The notes beneath the pieces were generated by a model. That model did not search any database. It saw only the letters and a list, made by a program, of their open reading frames with translations, and was not told where the DNA came from. The position numbers were made by a program, and so were the translations under genes. From the NCBI RefSeq assembly GCF_013408305.1, contig NZ_JACBZS010000001.1, positions 1,488,001 through 1,552,000 on the forward strand: a DNA stretch of 64,000 nt, in the 5' to 3' direction. This document shows, one piece after another, positions 38,713 to 45,724 of this stretch. Source of the stretch: Naumannella cuiyingiana (GTDB lineage Bacteria; Actinomycetota; Actinomycetes; Propionibacteriales; Propionibacteriaceae). Position 1 is the stretch's first letter, and every line of letters starts with the position of its first letter.

Positions 38713-39963
38713 TCAACCATCCTTCCGCTCGTCGGCCAGCAGATGCCGATAGGCGTTGACCAGCCGCTGCGCGGCGCGGGGCCAGCCGAGCCTCCGGGCC
38801 CGGCGGACAGCCGCCTCGGACAGCTCGCGCTGCCGGTCCGGATCACGCAACAGCGCCGCGATCTCCGCGCCCCAGTGATCGGGATCGCGGTCGGCCATCA
38901 CCAACCCGGTCTCGTCGGAGACCACCTCGTTCAGGCCGCCGGCGCCGCCCCAGATCGCCGCCGGGGTGCCGCTCGCGAGCGCCTCCAGCGCGATCAGTCC
39001 GAAGGTCTCCGAGTACGACGGCACCAGCACCAGCTCCGCACCCCGGAGCATCCGGGCAAGATCGGCACGCTCCTGCGGCCCGGTGAAGGTCGTCTCGCCA
39101 CCGATCCCCTCCGCCTCGGCCAGCTCGCGCAGCCGGTCGGCATAGCCCGCATGGTCGGCCGAGGCATCTCCGGCCAGCACCAGCGTCGGGCGTACCTCGT
39201 CCGGCACGCGGGCGATCGCCCGGATCGCCAGCGCCACCCCCTTCAGCGGTTGCAGCCGCGCGGCGAACAACGCGACGCCACGCCGATCGACCCTGGCGCC
39301 GATCCGGGCCCAGTCGAAGCCTTCGCCGTCGGGGGTGAAGACCGACTCGTCGACGCCCGGGCGGACCACGACCACCCGGTCGGGCGCGGCGCCGCAGCGG
39401 GTGATGATCGTCGCCGCCTCGTGTCCGCTGACCGCGATCACCAGATCGGACTCGCGCGCGATCAAGGCCTCGCCCGCGACGCGGTCGGCCGATTCCGGCG
39501 GCTCGCCCTCGTCCAGCGTGGCGCCCGGCGGGGCGGCCACCGAGTGATAGCTCTGCACGTGGGGTACGCCGAGCGCCCGCGCGACCGGCAGCGCCGCGAC
39601 GCCCGACATCCAGTGCTGGGAATGGATCAGGTCCCAGTCGGCGTCGAGCTCGGCCAGTTGGGCGGAGAACTCGCCGATCAACAGGTTCTGCCGTGACTTG
39701 GCCACCGGCTCCGCCGGGCCGGCGGTGAGCCGGCGCAGGGTCACGCCCGGCCGCAGCTCGGCCAGCTCCGGCTGGTCGGGCGAACTGCGCCGGGTGATCA
39801 ACTCGACGCTGTGCCCGAGCTCGGCCAGCGCGAAGGCCTGGTGCGACTCGACCACATTCATGCCCCCGGCGTCGCCCGAACCCGGCTTGTCGTCGGGCGA
39901 GGTGTGCATCGAGACGAAGGCCAGCCGCAAGGGCCCGGCCGGCTCCCGCTCAGCGGCTGCCAT
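38713..39963 (-). CDS. mshA: D-inositol-3-phosphate glycosyltransferase-like GT4 enzyme
   Basis: A 416-residue GT-B glycosyltransferase. The MshA-like N-terminus FVSMHTSPDDKPGSGDAGGMNVVESHQAFALAELGHSVELITRR, LIHSQHWMSGVAALPVARALGVPHVQSYHS, and the GT4 EX7E region PSYSETFGLIALEALASGTPAAIWGGAGGLNEVV are clear. MshA joins UDP-GlcNAc to 1L-myo-inositol 1-phosphate, the first committed step of mycothiol synthesis; the adjacent mshB-like gene supports this. TAGGCT ends six bases before the ATG and overlaps the pgi stop codon, suggesting a leaderless internal promoter nine bases after pgi. Confidence 0.87.
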   Translation of the reverse strand: MAAAEREPAGPLRLAFVSMHTSPDDKPGSGDAGGMNVVESHQAFALAELGHSVELITRRSSPDQPELAELRPGVTLRRLTAGPAEPVAKSRQNLLIGEFSAQLAELDADWDLIHSQHWMSGVAALPVARALGVPHVQSYHSVAAPPGATLDEGEPPESADRVAGEALIARESDLVIAVSGHEAATIITRCGAAPDRVVVVRPGVDESVFTPDGEGFDWARIGARVDRRGVALFAARLQPLKGVALAIRAIARVPDEVRPTLVLAGDASADHAGYADRLRELAEAEGIGGETTFTGPQERADLARMLRGAELVLVPSYSETFGLIALEALASGTPAAIWGGAGGLNEVVSDETGLVMADRDPDHWGAEIAALLRDPDRQRELSEAAVRRARRLGWPRAAQRLVNAYRHLLADERKDG

Positions 39964-39969
39964 CGCGCC

Positions 39970-39975
39970 AGCCTA
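39970..39975 (-). promoter_or_regulatory. Leaderless -10 box for mshA within the pgi stop
   Basis: Minus-strand TAGGCT begins with the TAG stop of pgi and ends six bases before the mshA ATG; no Shine-Dalgarno sequence precedes the ATG. Confidence 0.5.
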
Positions 39976-41643
39976 GCGGCGGTGCCGGCGGTACCACTCG
40001 ATCTGCGCGCGGGTGCTCGGGTCGGCGCGGTCGAGCGCGGCGGCGTCGCCGGCGACGGCCGGGGCAAGCTCCTTGGCCAGGCTCTTGCCCAGCTCGACGC
40101 CCCACTGGTCGAAGGAGTCGATGCCCCAGACCGCGCCCTCGGTGAACGTGATGTGCTCGTACAGCGCGATCAGCTCGCCGACCACGCGCGGCGACAGCTC
40201 GGCCGCCATGATCGCCGCGGTCGGCCGATTGCCGGGGAAGATCCGCGCGCCGATGATCGACTCGTCCGTGCCCTCCGCACGTACCTCCTGCTCGGTCTTG
40301 CCCCAGGCCAGCGCCGCGGTCTGGGCGAAGAAGTTACCCATCAGCAGGTCGTGGGCGTCCGTCTCGCCGTCGGTCAGCGCGTGGGCCGGATTGGCGATGC
40401 CGATGAAATCGGCCGGAATCAGCTTGGTGCCCTGGTGCAGCAACTGGAAGAACGCGTGCTGACCGTTGGTGCCCGGCTCACCCCAGAAGACCTCACCGGT
40501 CTGGGTGGTCACCGCGGTCGCGTCCCAGCGCACCGACTTGCCGTTGGACTCCATGGTCAACTGCTGCAGGTACGCCGGGAAGCGGTGCAGGTACTGCTGA
40601 TAAGGCAGGACGGCATGGCTCTGCGCGCCGAGGAAGTTGTTGTACCAGACATTCAGCAGGCCCATGATCATCGGCACATTGCTGGCCACCGGCTCGTTCA
40701 GGAAGTGCTCGTCGATGGCCCGGAAGCCGCCGAGGAACTCGGCGAAGCGCTCCGGCCCGATCGCGATGCAGACGCTGGTGCCGATCACCGAGTCGACCGA
40801 GTAGCGGCCCCCGACCCAGTCCCAGAAGCCGAAGGCGTTGTCGGGATCGATACCGAACTCGGCGACCTTGTCCAAGGCGGTGGAGACCGCGACGAAATGC
40901 TTCGCGATCGCCTCGGCGGATTGATCATCGCCGGTGATCGCGCCGGCCGCGCGCAGCCCGTCGAGCAGCCAGGCCCGCGCCATCCGGGCATTGGTCATCG
41001 TCTCCAGCGTGGTGAAGGTCTTGGAGGCGACGATGAACAGGGTGGTCTCGGGGTCGAGGCCCTGGGTGGTCTCGGCCAGGTCGGCCGGGTCGATGTTGGA
41101 GACGAACCGGCATTCCAGCCCCTCCTGGCGGTAGGGCGCCAGCGCCTCGTAGACCATCACCGGCCCGAGATCGGAGCCGCCGATGCCAATGTTGATCACC
41201 GTCTCGATGCGCTTGCCGGTGCTGCCCGTCCACTCCCCGGAGCGCACGCGGTCGGCAAAGGCGTACATCTTGTCCAATTCGGCGTGCACATGCTCGACAA
41301 CGTTCTCTCCGTCGACCTCCAGCCGGGCATCGCGAGGCAGCCGCAGCGCGGTGTGCAGCACCGCGCGGTCCTCGGTGGTGTTGATCTTCTCGCCGGCGAA
41401 CATCGCGTCGCGGCGCTCGGCCACCCGGGTCTGCTCGGCGAGCCTGATCAGCGCGGCGATCACGTCGGGCGTCAGGTAGGACTTGGACAGGTCGACATGC
41501 AGATCGGCGGCATCGTGGGTGAGGTCGACGACCCGGCTCGGCTCGGCGTCGAACCAGGCCCGCAGATCGGGAGTGAACTCGCCCCGCAACCGGTCCAGCT
41601 CGGCCCAGGCGGTGGTGGTGGTGGGATCAACCGGAGCGCTCAT
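39973..41643 (-). CDS. pgi: Glucose-6-phosphate isomerase
   Basis: A 556-residue glycolytic enzyme interconverting glucose 6-phosphate and fructose 6-phosphate. Signatures are [20 protein letters not shown] (about residue 145), [47 protein letters not shown], and the C-terminal [20 protein letters not shown]. The length matches the long bacterial form. The ATG is seven bases downstream of a TAGCGT box and lacks a Shine-Dalgarno sequence; a GTG three codons upstream (41652) is an alternative. Divergent from dgt with a 61-bp gap that holds a -10 box for each gene. Confidence 0.96.
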   Translation of the reverse strand: MSAPVDPTTTTAWAELDRLRGEFTPDLRAWFDAEPSRVVDLTHDAADLHVDLSKSYLTPDVIAALIRLAEQTRVAERRDAMFAGEKINTTEDRAVLHTALRLPRDARLEVDGENVVEHVHAELDKMYAFADRVRSGEWTGSTGKRIETVINIGIGGSDLGPVMVYEALAPYRQEGLECRFVSNIDPADLAETTQGLDPETTLFIVASKTFTTLETMTNARMARAWLLDGLRAAGAITGDDQSAEAIAKHFVAVSTALDKVAEFGIDPDNAFGFWDWVGGRYSVDSVIGTSVCIAIGPERFAEFLGGFRAIDEHFLNEPVASNVPMIMGLLNVWYNNFLGAQSHAVLPYQQYLHRFPAYLQQLTMESNGKSVRWDATAVTTQTGEVFWGEPGTNGQHAFFQLLHQGTKLIPADFIGIANPAHALTDGETDAHDLLMGNFFAQTAALAWGKTEQEVRAEGTDESIIGARIFPGNRPTAAIMAAELSPRVVGELIALYEHITFTEGAVWGIDSFDQWGVELGKSLAKELAPAVAGDAAALDRADPSTRAQIEWYRRHRR

Positions 41644-41650
41644 GTGCCCC

Positions 41651-41656
41651 ACGCTA
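41651..41656 (-). promoter_or_regulatory. Leaderless -10 box for pgi
   Basis: Minus-strand TAGCGT, seven bases, then the ATG; no ribosome-binding site between. Confidence 0.5.
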
Positions 41657-41692
41657 GTCCGGCCGTTCGGCGTCCGATCAGCGATCCCGGAC

Positions 41693-41698
41693 TACGCT
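41693..41698 (+). promoter_or_regulatory. Leaderless -10 box for dgt
   Basis: TACGCT followed by six bases and the ATG of dgt; no Shine-Dalgarno sequence. Confidence 0.55.
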
Positions 41699-41704
41699 CG
41701 GCCC

Positions 41705-43243
41705 ATGGCCGTCCCAACCCACGTCCGAATGCGCCGGGCCCGGCCGGAATCGAGCGACTGGAAACCGCTGACCCCGGGCTCGGAGTCGGAGTTCCGGGTC
41801 GATCTGGAACGCCTGCGCTTCGCGCCCAGCTTCGCCCGGCTGGCGGAGGTGACCCAGGTGGTCACGCCGGGCGCCACCGACCGGGTGGTGCACAACCGGC
41901 TGACCCATTCGATCAAGGTCACCGCGGTGGCCCGCGCCGTCGCCGTCGGCCTGCTCCGGACCGCGGACCCCGAGCTGATCGGTACGCTCGGCGGTCTTGA
42001 TCATGTGGTCGCCCAGGCGGGCGCGGTCGCCCACGACCTGGGTCACCCGCCGTTCGGGCATCTGGGGGAGCAGATCCTGGACCGGATCGGGCGCGAGGAG
42101 TTCGGGCTCGCCGACGGCTTCGAGGGCAATGCCCAGACCTGGCGGATCCTCACCGAGCTCGAGGTGCACGGGCCCGGCAGCGACGGCCTGAACCTGACCG
42201 CGGCGACCCGCGCGGCCGTGCTGAAGTACCCGTGGGGGCGTACCCACCTGCCCGATCCGCACCCGACGGGCTGGCCGGTCCCGCCGCGCGGGGCGGCGCC
42301 GGGGCCCGATGGTCACGGGGCGGCGAAGTTCGGCGCGTACCTGCCCGATCTTGCCGAGATGACCGAGGTGATCGCCACGATGGGTCTCGCCCCGGGGCGC
42401 CAAAGCCTGGAATGCGCGGTGATGGATCTCGCCGACGACATCGCCTACTCGATCCATGATCTGGAGGACTTCCACCGCTCGGGGGTGTTGCAGTACTCGC
42501 CGATCTCCGGGGAGTTCCACAACTGGCTGTCGCGCGGTGGCGAGCTCGGTCGGCTGCCCGATGCCGAGCTGGCGCCCGGCCGGGTCCCCGGCGCGGGGTT
42601 GGAGCTGTTGCGCCGGCGGCTGGCCGGTCGCGACGGGTGGATCTTCGATGCCGATGCCTTCCGCGAGGCCGTGCTGGCCGTCAGCGAGGGCTTCATCGAC
42701 ACCGTGCTGATCCTCCCCTACGACGGCTCGATGGCCGCCGATCGCGCGCTGTCCGGATTCACCGCGACCTGGATCGACGATCTGATCTCGGAGGTACGCC
42801 TGTTGCCCGACCCGCCGGTGCGTACCTCCTACGCCACCTTGGGCACCGGGGCCTGGCACCGGGTGCAGGTGCTCAAGTTCCTGCATCAGCGGTTCGTGCT
42901 GCACCGGCCCGACCTGGCGATGCAGCAGCGCGGCCAGGCCCGGCTGCTGCAGACCTTGGCGAGCGCCTTCGATGACTGGTTGTCCGAGCGGCGGGAGGCG
43001 CCGCGCGCGCCGCGCCGGCTGCTCGATCTGGTGGCGACGGCCGAGGAGGGCTATCGGCGGGTGGCTCGCGAACAGCCCGAGCTGCTGGCCGGGCACACCG
43101 GTGACGCGGAACTGGCCCGGATGTCGCGCGGGCGCGGGGTGATCGACTTCATCGCGGGGCTGACGGACGCCCAGGCGACGGCCTATGCGGCCCGGTTGTC
43201 GGGCGGCGGCAGCGGTTTGTTGTGGGCCAGCGGGGCGCTCTGA
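41705..43243 (+). CDS. dgt: Deoxyguanosinetriphosphate triphosphohydrolase-like HD protein
   Basis: A 512-residue HD-superfamily phosphohydrolase that cleaves dNTPs to nucleosides and tripolyphosphate. The metal site is built from RLTHSIKVTAVARAVA (first His), AVAHDLGHPPFGHLGEQIL (HD motif), GFEGNAQTWRILTELE, and the fourth ligand in AVMDLADDIAYSIHDLEDF. This matches bacterial Dgt/dGTPase-like proteins. The length is somewhat above the usual 420-500 residues of Gram-positive homologues. In bacteria it controls dNTP pools and limits phage replication. The ATG is leaderless by position of the TACGCT box. Confidence 0.92.
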   Translation: MAVPTHVRMRRARPESSDWKPLTPGSESEFRVDLERLRFAPSFARLAEVTQVVTPGATDRVVHNRLTHSIKVTAVARAVAVGLLRTADPELIGTLGGLDHVVAQAGAVAHDLGHPPFGHLGEQILDRIGREEFGLADGFEGNAQTWRILTELEVHGPGSDGLNLTAATRAAVLKYPWGRTHLPDPHPTGWPVPPRGAAPGPDGHGAAKFGAYLPDLAEMTEVIATMGLAPGRQSLECAVMDLADDIAYSIHDLEDFHRSGVLQYSPISGEFHNWLSRGGELGRLPDAELAPGRVPGAGLELLRRRLAGRDGWIFDADAFREAVLAVSEGFIDTVLILPYDGSMAADRALSGFTATWIDDLISEVRLLPDPPVRTSYATLGTGAWHRVQVLKFLHQRFVLHRPDLAMQQRGQARLLQTLASAFDDWLSERREAPRAPRRLLDLVATAEEGYRRVAREQPELLAGHTGDAELARMSRGRGVIDFIAGLTDAQATAYAARLSGGGSGLLWASGAL

Positions 43244-43416
43244 GCGGAGCGGCCGCATCATGTGAGGGAACTCATACGAATCTGCCCGTGATTTGGTGCT
43301 TCTGGGTTAGATCTTCCGGGGAATAACGACGTATCATGAAGATGTTCCCGTATCAGAGTCGATCCTCCGGGAAATCCTCATCCTGACACCCACGACCCTG
43401 GAAGGGACTGATCACC

Positions 43417-43563
43417 ATGTCGTCGATCGCCACCAACCTCCGGGCCCGCCGCGAGGCGGCCCGCTCCCGCCGCGCCATCAACCGCGCGATCAACAACGCC
43501 GCGACCCCCTCGATGCGCGACGAGCTGATCCTGGTCGCGCAGCGTCGCGGCCACATGGGCTGA
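43417..43563 (+). CDS. 48-residue Arg-rich conserved-type small protein
   Basis: Small ORF encoding MSSIATNLRARREAARSR then RAINRAINNAATPSMRDELI and LVAQRRGHMG. It has a GGAAGGGA Shine-Dalgarno sequence upstream of the ATG, a 170-bp upstream region that is AT-rich for this genome, and a perfect 10-bp-stem terminator 24 bp after the stop. The N-terminal half is a basic amphipathic helix (nine Arg in the first 30 residues); the second half (TPSMRDELILVAQR) looks like a short folded helix. No domain is recognised. Short proteins of this style occur in other actinomycetes (recollection, not checked). It could bind nucleic acid or a protein partner. Confidence 0.75.
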   Translation: MSSIATNLRARREAARSRRAINRAINNAATPSMRDELILVAQRRGHMG

Positions 43564-43587
43564 CGCCAGCGTCAACCCCACCAAGCC

Positions 43588-43610
43588 GGCCCCCGTCCTC
43601 GACGGGGGCC
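43588..43610 (+). terminator. Rho-independent-type hairpin after the 48-residue gene
   Basis: Perfect 10-bp stem GGCCCCCGTC / GACGGGGGCC with a CTC loop, 24 bp after the stop codon. The T-tract is weak (GTTCTCGT), as is common in high-GC actinobacteria. Confidence 0.85.
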
Positions 43611-43640
43611 GTTCTCGTGCCCGGATTCCGGGCCCGGCGA

Positions 43641-43980
43641 CTCATCCCGCGCCTGCCGGTTCGGCCCGCGCCTGCAGCGGCGTACCCACGCCCGCGAACC
43701 CAACCGGCACCCGCGAACGTCGCAACCCTCGCGCCTGCCGACCCAGCCCGCGGCTGCCAGCACAGCCCGCGCATGCCGGTTCCGCCCGCGCCTGCCGGTT
43801 CTGCCCGCGCCTGCCGACTCGGCCTGCGCATGCCGGTTCGGCCCGTGGCTGCCGACTGAGACTGCGCCTGCCAGTACAGCCCGCGCCTGCAGCGGCGTAC
43901 CCCTCCCGCGAACCCAACCGGCACCCGCGAACGTCGCAACCCTCGCGCCTGCCGACCCAGCCCGCGGCTGCCGGTTCAAC
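43641..43980. repeat. Intergenic 19-bp-unit repeat patch (copy 2) with a 94-bp duplication
   Basis: The 516-bp gap between the 48-residue gene and the SH3/M15 gene holds no convincing ORF. It is filled with variants of the 19-bp unit GCCTGCCGGTTCGGCCCGC in tandem, interrupted by blocks containing CAACCGGCACCCGCGAA. A block of about 94 bp (43665-43758) is repeated almost exactly at 43880-43972, differing only by a 1-2 base change. The same unit family is at 28.02-28.12 kb. Terminators flank the patch on both sides. Confidence 0.88.
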
Positions 43981-44015
43981 CCGCGTCTGGGGCGGCAGAC
44001 GGCCCGAACGACAGC

Positions 44016-44048
44016 GAGCCGGCCGCACCCGAGGGGTGCGGCCGGCTC
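44016..44048 (-). terminator. Strong terminator of the SH3/M15 gene
   Basis: Perfect 15-bp inverted repeat, GAGCCGGCCGCACCC and its complement with a 3-base loop, 31 bp downstream of the stop codon of the minus-strand gene. No T-tract follows. Confidence 0.88.
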
Positions 44049-44079
44049 GTGGCTGGCGGCGGGACGAAGCCCGCGCGGC

Positions 44080-45168
44080 TCACTTGGTCGAGATGTGCAC
44101 GTGGTCCATGTGGTTGGCCGTGGTGCCTCCGCGATCCGACATCGAACGCCAGCCCTCGCTGGAGCGCTGCGTGGTCCAGATCCGCTTGGCGTGGATGACC
44201 TCGGTGATGCCGAGCTCGGAGGCATTCGCCCGGGCCCAGTCGGCGATCTCGTAGCCGGCGTCGAGGCTGACCATCACGTCGATCGCCTGGCCGGTGTTGT
44301 GGTAGCTGCCGCTGCCGCCCCGGGTGCCACCGATGCTCTTCACCGCCGCGAACTGCGCGCAGACCGCGTTCCAGGTCCGACGGGCCGAACTCGACAGGCC
44401 CGACTGGGAGCCGAGGTCGCGGTTGCAGCTACCCCCGGTACCGCCCGAGGAGCCCGAGTCGGAGTCCGACTTCGAACCCGACGAGGACCCGGACGAGCCC
44501 GAGGAACCCGACGAACCGGAACCCGAGCCCGACGAGAGCTGCGGCTTCTTCTTGCTCAGGAACTCGGCCTTCACCCAGCGCGGCTTGTCCTTGTACAGAA
44601 CCTGCTGCCAGCCGTCGGAGTCATTGGCCGTGATGCTGACCTCGTCGCCAGCCTCCAGCGAGCCGACCGAACCCGAACCGGCATCGGCCTCGGACCGCAC
44701 GTTCACCGACTCGGTGGCGTAGCGCGTTCCGACCGCCTTGGTCGACTCTTCCTTCTTCTCCTTGAGGGTCGCCGTCGGCTTCGGCTTCTTCTTCGGATCC
44801 GGGGTCGGGGACTTGCTCGGCTCCTGCGACGGCGAGGCCGACGGGCTCAGCTCCGGGCGCGCCTCGTCGCGAGTGGCGCGCTCGTCGAGGGCGCGGGCCG
44901 GCAGGGTCGCCACGGCCGGTGCCGGCTCGGCCGCCTGCGGCGTGCGCAGCGCCGTCGCGGCCGCCACGGTGCCGGTCAGGGCCAGCGCGGCGACGGCGGG
45001 AATGGCGATCCGGACGACCCGGTTGCCCATCTTCGGGCTCAGCCGCGCCAGCCGACCGAACGGACCGGCGGCGGCGGCCGCCGCACGGCGGCCGCGGGCC
45101 GAGGTCGCCGGCGCGTCGTCGATCGGTGCCTGGTCCTGGGGAAGGCCGCGTCGAGGTGCGTTGCTCAA
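44080..45168 (-). CDS. Secreted SH3 protein with M15-type (ARB-07466-like) C-terminal hydrolase domain
   Basis: About 362 residues. Order: cytoplasmic basic N-terminus; transmembrane segment (VVRIAIPAVAALALTGTVAAATAL); Pro/Lys-rich spacer; an SH3b-like domain (ATESVNVRSEADAGSGSVGSLEAGDEVSI...WVKAEFLSKKK); a low-complexity Ser/Gly linker of about 35 residues; and a C-terminal domain with SYHNTGQAIDVMVS and NHMDHVHIS, the zinc-ligand pattern of the D-Ala-D-Ala carboxypeptidase-like M15/ARB-07466 fold. It is probably a cell-wall-bound peptidoglycan hydrolase or binding protein. I chose the TTG at 45168 because AGCAGGAG lies seven bases upstream and protein-like sequence begins there; the frame is open to a GTG at 45273. 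Confidence 0.8.
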   Translation of the reverse strand: MSNAPRRGLPQDQAPIDDAPATSARGRRAAAAAAGPFGRLARLSPKMGNRVVRIAIPAVAALALTGTVAAATALRTPQAAEPAPAVATLPARALDERATRDEARPELSPSASPSQEPSKSPTPDPKKKPKPTATLKEKKEESTKAVGTRYATESVNVRSEADAGSGSVGSLEAGDEVSITANDSDGWQQVLYKDKPRWVKAEFLSKKKPQLSSGSGSGSSGSSGSSGSSSGSKSDSDSGSSGGTGGSCNRDLGSQSGLSSSARRTWNAVCAQFAAVKSIGGTRGGSGSYHNTGQAIDVMVSLDAGYEIADWARANASELGITEVIHAKRIWTTQRSSEGWRSMSDRGGTTANHMDHVHISTK

Positions 45169-45322
45169 GATCAAACTCCTGCTTCGGGAAGACTCTGTCC
45201 GATTCGCTGGGGAGTCTAGGCGACTTTCGGCGGATTCTGAAATCTTCCTGAGGAAATCTTCTATGGCTGTCACCTGGTCGCCGCGCGGAGGACCGCCGAG
45301 AGCCCGTCCCGGCGCCGATCGG

Positions 45323-45354
45323 GACCGTTCCTGAGGAGTCGTTCAGGAACGGTC
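45323..45354 (-). terminator. Hairpin overlapping the end of the Rieske gene
   Basis: Perfect 12-bp inverted repeat GACCGTTCCTGA / TCAGGAACGGTC with an 8-base loop. The stop codon of the Rieske gene lies in one arm, so the terminator is built from the last codons. Confidence 0.75.
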
Positions 45355-45699
45355 GGGCGTGATCCAGACCTCGCCGTTGCGGGTCTGCACAGCGTGGGTA
45401 CGCACCGGCCGGGTCGCGGGCAGGCACTGCGGGCGCCCCGTCGCCAGATCGAAGGTCGACGCATGCAGGGGGCACTCGATCGCGCCGCCCTCCACCCAGC
45501 CGTCGGCCAGCGAGGCCTCCTCGTGGCTGCAGGTGTCGTCGAGCGCGTAGTAGGTGCCGTCGTCGTCGCGGATCAGCGCGACATCGTCGTCGGTGCCGAG
45601 CAGGTCGGCGCTGACCAGAAGCGTCTCCCCGGGCGGCACGTCGTCCACCGCCGCCACCCGGACGGCGCCGTTCGACTCGGTCTGGCTGGCCTCGCTCAT
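45343..45699 (-). CDS. Rieske [2Fe-2S] ferredoxin-like protein
   Basis: A 118-residue soluble Rieske protein. Cluster ligands are Cys and His in DTCSHEEASLADG and Cys and His in IECPLHASTFDLATG, the CxH...CxxH pattern of non-haem oxygenase ferredoxins and NirD-like proteins. It lies 25 bp after the sulfite-oxidase-family gene on the same strand, so it may accept or donate electrons for that enzyme; this is inferred. A TACCCT box ends seven bases before the ATG, so it may also have its own leaderless transcript. A 12-bp-stem hairpin overlaps its stop. Confidence 0.9.
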   Translation of the reverse strand: MSEASQTESNGAVRVAAVDDVPPGETLLVSADLLGTDDDVALIRDDDGTYYALDDTCSHEEASLADGWVEGGAIECPLHASTFDLATGRPQCLPATRPVRTHAVQTRNGEVWITPDRS

Positions 45700-45706
45700 G
45701 ATCAGG

Positions 45707-45712
45707 AGGGTA
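45707..45712 (-). promoter_or_regulatory. Leaderless -10 box for the Rieske gene
   Basis: Minus-strand TACCCT, seven bases, then the ATG. Confidence 0.45.
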
Positions 45713-45724
45713 CGCGAGGGCGAC

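Noticed and set aside
43319-43346. SigR/SigH-type promoter (GGAAT ... GTT) upstream of the 48-residue gene
   Set aside because: The spacing is 19 bases by my count and the motif is short; in this sequence context it could arise by chance, so no stress-sigma control is claimed.
43641-43980. CRISPR array
   Set aside because: The 19-bp units are contiguous and degenerate, with no unique spacers of constant length and no cas genes in the window.
45169-45273. N-terminal extension of the SH3/M15 gene to a GTG at 45273
   Set aside because: The extra 35 codons have no Shine-Dalgarno sequence at their start and look less protein-like; the TTG at 45168 has a strong AGCAGGAG site. Kept as an alternative only.
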